From assembly GCF_947253225.1 (NCBI RefSeq), contig NZ_CAMXYR010000052.1:1-9713 (forward strand): a stretch of 9,713 nt of DNA, written 5' to 3'. A model generated the notes under the pieces. That model was not told where the DNA came from. It searched no databases and saw nothing but the letters and a program-made list of their open reading frames with translations. The position numbers and the translations under genes are program-made. The DNA comes from an uncultured Anaerococcus sp. GTDB taxonomy: Bacteria > Bacillota > Clostridia > Tissierellales > Peptoniphilaceae. Within the stretch, counting starts at the first letter, position 1, and each line of letters begins with the position of its first letter. Shown here piece by piece: positions 6,360 to 9,713 of the stretch.

Positions 6360-7202
6360 TTATTTGCTGTAATCGTAGAAGCCCTTACCAGTTTTTCTAC
6401 CAAGGTCTCCTGCTCTAACCATTTGTTTTAATAGTGGGCTTGGTCTATATTTGCTATCACCAAATTCTGTATAAAGAACTTCCATGATTGCAAGACATGT
6501 ATCAAGACCGATTAAATCTCCCAAAGCAAGAGGTCCCATTGGGTGATTAGCACCAAGTTGCATACCCTTATCGATATCTTCAACACTTGCAAGTCCATCA
6601 GCAAGAACTCCGATACCTTCATTTATCATTGGGATGAGAAGTCTATTTACAACAAATCCTGGTCCTTCTTTAACTTCGATTGGTTGTTTACCAAATTCTT
6701 CAGCTAATTTGAAGATTGTTTCATTAGTTTCATCTGATGTGTGAAGACCTCTGATAACTTCAACAAGTTTCATAACTGGAACTGGATTGAAGAAGTGCAT
6801 ACCAATAACTTTATCAGCTCTTTTTGTTGAAGCAGCAATATCTGTAATTGATAGAGAAGATGTGTTAGAAGCAAGAATTGCACCTTCTTTAACAACTTCA
6901 TCAAGTTCTTTAAAGATTTCTTTTTTAAGTTTTGGATTTTCTGTTGCAGCTTCAATAACTACATCACAATCTGCCAAATCTTTTAATTCAGTTGTATAAG
7001 AAATGTTAGCGATAGCTTTTTGTTTAGCTTCTTCAGTCATTCTTTCTTTAGAAACTAATTTAGCATAGTCTTTTTCAATTCTAGCTTTAGCTTTTTCTAA
7101 GAATTCATCCTTAATATCTCTTACAACTACTTCGTGGAATTTTGCAGCTACTTCTACAATTCCTCCACCCATGATTCCTGATCCGATTACTCCAATTTTC
7201 AT
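6360..7202 (-). CDS. hbd: 3-hydroxybutyryl-CoA dehydrogenase
   Basis: This 280-residue protein has the usual length of clostridial Hbd. It reduces acetoacetyl-CoA to 3-hydroxybutyryl-CoA with NAD(P)H. The N-terminal Rossmann fold shows GSGIMGGG (7-14), with an acidic residue D29 at the end of the second strand, which usually means NADH preference. SNTSSLSIT (112-120) and GMHFFNPVPVMKLVEVI (134-150) carry the catalytic-type serine, H136 and E148. GPGFVVNRLL (180-189) supplies the active-site asparagine N186. The C-terminal helical domain ends in GRKTGKGFYDY (268-278), the family's typical finish. AGGAG lies five bases before the ATG. It lies 51 bases after crt and 38 before thl on the same strand. 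Confidence 0.96.
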   Translation of the reverse strand: MKIGVIGSGIMGGGIVEVAAKFHEVVVRDIKDEFLEKAKARIEKDYAKLVSKERMTEEAKQKAIANISYTTELKDLADCDVVIEAATENPKLKKEIFKELDEVVKEGAILASNTSSLSITDIAASTKRADKVIGMHFFNPVPVMKLVEVIRGLHTSDETNETIFKLAEEFGKQPIEVKEGPGFVVNRLLIPMINEGIGVLADGLASVEDIDKGMQLGANHPMGPLALGDLIGLDTCLAIMEVLYTEFGDSKYRPSPLLKQMVRAGDLGRKTGKGFYDYSK

Positions 7203-7253
7203 AATTACTCCTTTATTTTATGATTACATTTTCCTATTTTAATAGATACCCAA

Positions 7254-8033
7254 TTATTTGTTCTTGAACTCAGCTTTTTCTTTATTCATAAAAGCTTTCA
7301 TTCCTTCTTTTTGATCTTCAGTTGCAAATGAAAGACCGAATAGGTTTTCCTCAACCTTGATGGCTGAGTCGATATCAACTTGTCCACCAACATTGATAGC
7401 TTCTTTAGCAAGTCTAACTGCAACAGGTGCGTTAGCAGCAACTTTGTTTGCTAGTTTTGTTACTCTTTCTTCAAGTTCTTCTGCAGGAACAACTTCTTGA
7501 ACAAGACCAATTTCAAGAGCCTTATCTGCTTTAATGTTTTGACTTGTATAGATTAGATATTTTGCAAAACCAGGTCCAATCAATCTTTGAAGTCTTTGAG
7601 TTCCACCAAATCCTGGAAGAATTCCTAGACCTGTTTCAGGTTGACCAAAAAGTGCCTTATCGCTTGCAATCCTAAAATCACAGCTCATAGCTAGTTCGCA
7701 TCCACCACCTAGGGCAAAGCCATTAACAGCAGCTATTGTTGGGATTTCAAGAGACTCAAGCTTTCTAAATACTTGTAGACCTTTTTTACCAAAAGCTTTT
7801 CCTTCTAGTGGAGAAAGGGTTGACATTTCTTTGATATCAGCTCCTGCAACAAAGCTTCTGCCTTCCCCAGTAAGGATTAGAACTCTAAGGTCCTTGTTTT
7901 CTTTGATTTCGCATAAAACTCTATTTAATTCATTAAGAACTTCTGAGTTTAGTGCATTTAGTGCTTCTGGTCTATTGATAGTAAGTCTTCCGATATAACC
8001 ATCAACTGTGTACTTAATTGTTTTATATTCCAT
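7254..8033 (-). CDS. crt: 3-hydroxybutyryl-CoA dehydratase (crotonase)
   Basis: This 259-residue protein of the enoyl-CoA hydratase/isomerase family converts 3-hydroxybutyryl-CoA to crotonyl-CoA. The oxyanion-hole segments are FVAGADIKEM (61-70) and NGFALGGGCELA (104-115). Both acid/base glutamates of true hydratases are present: E113 in GGGCELA and E133 in GQPETGLG. GILPGFGGTQRL (137-148) and the C-terminal FATEDQKEGMKAF segment also match. A perfect AGGAGG lies four bases before the ATG, the strongest Shine-Dalgarno in the window. It is the first gene after a 157-base gap containing a Rex-like inverted repeat, so it probably leads the crt-hbd-thl transcript. Unlike the C. acetobutylicum order, no dehydrogenase gene sits between crt and hbd. 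Confidence 0.95.
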   Translation of the reverse strand: MEYKTIKYTVDGYIGRLTINRPEALNALNSEVLNELNRVLCEIKENKDLRVLILTGEGRSFVAGADIKEMSTLSPLEGKAFGKKGLQVFRKLESLEIPTIAAVNGFALGGGCELAMSCDFRIASDKALFGQPETGLGILPGFGGTQRLQRLIGPGFAKYLIYTSQNIKADKALEIGLVQEVVPAEELEERVTKLANKVAANAPVAVRLAKEAINVGGQVDIDSAIKVEENLFGLSFATEDQKEGMKAFMNKEKAEFKNK

Positions 8034-8075
8034 AATGCCTCCTAAATTTGCAATATGTGATTGCCGAATATGTAG

Positions 8076-8099
8076 TTATTGATATTTTTTTATCAATAA
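8076..8099. promoter_or_regulatory. Inverted repeat before crt, Rex-like operator overlapping a -35 box
   Basis: Perfect 9-bp arms TTATTGATA (8076-8084) and TATCAATAA (8091-8099) flank six T's. The inner 18 bases (8079-8096) have the TTG-N12-CAA frame of redox repressor Rex and match 11 of the 14 fixed positions of the clostridial form TTGTTAANNNNTTAACAA. On the minus strand TTGATA (8091-8096) would be a good -35 (5 of 6), with a weak CATATT -10 18 bases on. Binding here would block crt. Rex is known to control crt, hbd and thl genes in clostridia; assignment here is inference. Confidence 0.45.
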
Positions 8100-8111
8100 A
8101 CCTTAGAATTT

Positions 8112-8168
8112 AGCTGCTTATCTTATGATGTTTATATAAGATTTTAAACTATCATCTTCTAAGCAGCT
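8112..8168 (-). other. Long imperfect hairpin between etfA and crt
   Basis: The outer 9-bp stem (AGCTGCTTA 8112-8120, TAAGCAGCT 8160-8168) is followed by a 4x4 internal loop, a 5-bp stem (ATGAT 8125-8129, ATCAT 8151-8155), a bulge, and a further 5-bp stem (GTTTA 8130-8134, TAAAC 8145-8149) closing a 10-base loop. There is no U run directly after it on the minus strand, so it is not a standard terminator. It may stabilise the etf mRNA end, mark a processing site, or act in the crt leader if transcription reads through. Confidence 0.5.
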
Positions 8169-8176
8169 TCTTACCT

Positions 8177-8196
8177 AAAAACTAGTTCTTCTAGTT
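8177..8196 (-). terminator. Weak hairpin over the etfA stop codon
   Basis: AACTAG (8180-8185) pairs with CTAGTT (8191-8196) across a 5-base loop. On the minus strand the stem runs into a TTTTT tract ending at 8177. The etfA stop codon (8191-8193) is in the stem. The 6-bp stem is AT-rich, so termination would be partial at best, which would allow read-through from etf into crt. Confidence 0.35.
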
Positions 8197-9195
8197 AGCT
8201 TTTCTTTCTTTAATTAATTGAGTTAGTTTTGGAACAACTTCGAATAAGTCGCCAACAATACCGTAATCAGCTATATCAAAGATTGGTGCATCCGGGTCTT
8301 TGTTGATAGCAATAATTGTATCACTTGCTCCAATACCAGCCAAGTGTTGGATGGCTCCAGAAATACCTACTGCGATATAAACTTTTGGTCCTACAGTTTT
8401 ACCTGATTGACCTACTTGGTGAGAGTGAGAAATCCAGCCAGCATCTACAAGTGGACGTGATGAACCAACTGTAGCTCCCAAGGCTTCTGCTAAATCTTCT
8501 ACTAATTTGAAGTTTGAAGCATCTCCTAGTCCACGACCACCAGAAACGATATATTCAGCTCCAGCCAAATCTACATCTTCTCCTTCATCTCTTGGAATGA
8601 AGTCAAGGATTCTAGTTCTAACTTCTCCATCATATTTGATATCTTCAGAGATTTCTTCAATCTCATCTTTTGCTCCGATTTCTTCTTTAGAGAATACTCC
8701 TGGACGAACTGTACCCATTTGTGGTCTTGAATCTGGACATAGGATTTGTGCCATTAAGTTACCACCGAAAGCAGGTCTTGTCCATTTAACATTTCCTGTT
8801 TCAAAGTCTACGTCAAGTTCTGTACAGTCTGCAGTAAGTCCTGTTCCAAGTCTTGAAGAAATTCTTGGTCCTAAATCTCTACCAACATTTGTAGCACCAA
8901 TTAGGATTACATTTGGATTGTATTTTTCAACAAGTTTGCAAACTGCATTTGCATAAATATCTGTGTTGTATTGTTTATATTCTTCGCCTTCAACGGTGAT
9001 GATACCATCAACGCCATGAGCTTTAACTTCTTCTTTTGCATTAGCTACATTTTCGCCAATGATAACTGCATATAATTTTTGTTGTAGAACATCAGCCATT
9101 TTTCTGCCTGGGCTTAGTAATTCTAGTCCAACGCTAACAGCTTTTCCTTCTTCATTAGTTTCTACAAGTACCCAAAGGTTTTTACAATCTGTCAT
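8191..9195 (-). CDS. etfA: Electron transfer flavoprotein subunit alpha
   Basis: This 334-residue protein binds FAD and pairs with EtfB to carry electrons to butyryl-CoA dehydrogenase. In clostridial Bcd-EtfAB complexes, NADH oxidation is split between crotonyl-CoA and ferredoxin; that bifurcating role is inferred here. The N-terminal domain (about 1-190) includes LIGATNVGRDLGPRISSRL (98-116) and GTGLTADCTEL (117-127). The C-terminal FAD domain shows GGRGLG (219-224), SSRPLVDAGW (245-254), HQVGQSGKTVGP (259-270), GISGAIQHLAGI (277-288) and NKDPDAPIF (298-306), all classic EtfA marks. No ferredoxin domain is fused at the N-terminus. AAGGGGG lies close before the ATG. It starts 9 bases after the etfB stop codon, so the two subunits are co-transcribed. 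Confidence 0.97.
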   Translation of the reverse strand: MTDCKNLWVLVETNEEGKAVSVGLELLSPGRKMADVLQQKLYAVIIGENVANAKEEVKAHGVDGIITVEGEEYKQYNTDIYANAVCKLVEKYNPNVILIGATNVGRDLGPRISSRLGTGLTADCTELDVDFETGNVKWTRPAFGGNLMAQILCPDSRPQMGTVRPGVFSKEEIGAKDEIEEISEDIKYDGEVRTRILDFIPRDEGEDVDLAGAEYIVSGGRGLGDASNFKLVEDLAEALGATVGSSRPLVDAGWISHSHQVGQSGKTVGPKVYIAVGISGAIQHLAGIGASDTIIAINKDPDAPIFDIADYGIVGDLFEVVPKLTQLIKERKAN

Positions 9196-9204
9196 ACTTC
9201 CCCC

Positions 9205-9713
9205 TTAAATAAGCTTTTGATCTACTAGAGCTTCCATCAATTTGCTTGCTAATTCATCTGCTTCCATGTCTTCAAACATAACTGCAATCTTAGTTCTGTC
9301 TGGAGCGTAAGATTTAACTACTCTAGTTGGAGAACCTTTAAGACCAATCTTTGTCTTATCTATTGTAGCTTCTAGATCATCAAATGTAATTTGGCCAATC
9401 TCAGCTTTCTTAGCCTTTAGTTTGTTTTTAATCTTTGGATATCTAAGTTCTTCAGCACCAAATTTTGTAAATGTTATAAGGGCTGGAAGTACACATTGTA
9501 CATTTTGAGAACCGCCTTCTACTTCTTGTAAAACTTTGATTCCTTCATCGTTAAGTTCTGCTGTATAAGAACGTGTTACTTGTGGTAATCCTAAGTGTTC
9601 AGCAAGTTCTGGTCCTACTTGAGCTGTATCTCCATCAATAGCTTGAAGACCACAGAATACTAAGTCAGGTTGTCCTTCTTTTTCAGCTACAGCTTTAATA
9701 GCATTAGCTAGGA
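9205..9713 (-). CDS. etfB: Electron transfer flavoprotein subunit beta (C-terminal part, cut by the window)
   Basis: The 5' end lies beyond the right edge. The visible 168 residues cover about the last two thirds of a typical 260-residue EtfB. The reading frame gives FCGLQAIDGDTAQVGPELAE near the cut, the signature of the EtfB nucleotide-binding domain, followed by LPALITFTKF, a segment ending KGSPTRVVKSYAP, and the C-terminal LASKLMEALVDQKLI. EtfB holds the second cofactor (AMP, or FAD in bifurcating types) and forms a dimer with EtfA. The stop TAA at 9205-9207 is 9 bases before etfA. Butyryl-CoA dehydrogenase (bcd) is the expected upstream neighbour but is not visible. Confidence 0.95.
   Translation of the reverse strand, partial: LANAIKAVAEKEGQPDLVFCGLQAIDGDTAQVGPELAEHLGLPQVTRSYTAELNDEGIKVLQEVEGGSQNVQCVLPALITFTKFGAEELRYPKIKNKLKAKKAEIGQITFDDLEATIDKTKIGLKGSPTRVVKSYAPDRTKIAVMFEDMEADELASKLMEALVDQKLI

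Noticed and set aside
8507..8956. 149-residue open frame on the plus strand opposite etfA
   Set aside because: It lies wholly antisense to a clear etfA and is rich in Ser and Pro, as expected from the complement of its codon use; it has no ribosome-binding site of note.

Overview
The window looks like a low-GC, anaerobic, butyrate-forming Firmicute. The evidence is the strongly AT-rich sequence, the purine-rich Shine-Dalgarno sites before nearly every gene, and a complete acetyl-CoA-to-butyrate gene set ending in a butyryl-CoA:acetate CoA-transferase. A Gram-positive anaerobic coccus of the Anaerococcus/Peptoniphilus type would fit, but that placement is inference from style and gene content, not a match.

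Layout. Positions 1-145 hold the promoter and ribosome-binding site of a leftward gene that starts just off the left edge, and the terminator of the next gene. Positions 146-2299 carry three leftward genes: a DegV-family fatty-acid-binding protein, a DUF1836 helix-turn-helix-like protein, and a metallo-beta-lactamase-fold protein whose metal-binding motif looks eroded. A short divergent promoter region separates these from a rightward pair (2383-3536): a YbaK/ProX-type aminoacyl-tRNA deacylase overlapping an unrecognised 227-residue protein. A strong bidirectional terminator (3581-3604) closes that pair.

Positions 3639-9713 are a leftward butyrate module. In transcription order it is etfB (cut by the right edge), etfA, crt, hbd, thl, a strong terminator, then but. 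Thiolase condenses two acetyl-CoA, Hbd reduces acetoacetyl-CoA, and Crt dehydrates 3-hydroxybutyryl-CoA to crotonyl-CoA. EtfAB with a butyryl-CoA dehydrogenase (not in the window, presumably beyond the right edge) reduces crotonyl-CoA. But moves CoA from butyryl-CoA to acetate. Three transcription blocks are suggested: etfBA, crt-hbd-thl, and but alone.

The most interesting non-coding signals are an inverted repeat before crt that resembles a Rex redox-repressor operator, a long imperfect hairpin between etfA and crt, and two adjacent palindromes between the thl terminator and but. No tRNA, rRNA, CRISPR array or mobile element was seen. No gene-free stretch exceeds 300 bases; the largest are two 157-base gaps (4983-5139 and 8034-8190), both described below. 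I did not find convincing evidence of a wholly new system. The degenerate MBL-fold protein and the unrecognised 227-residue protein are the least explained genes.
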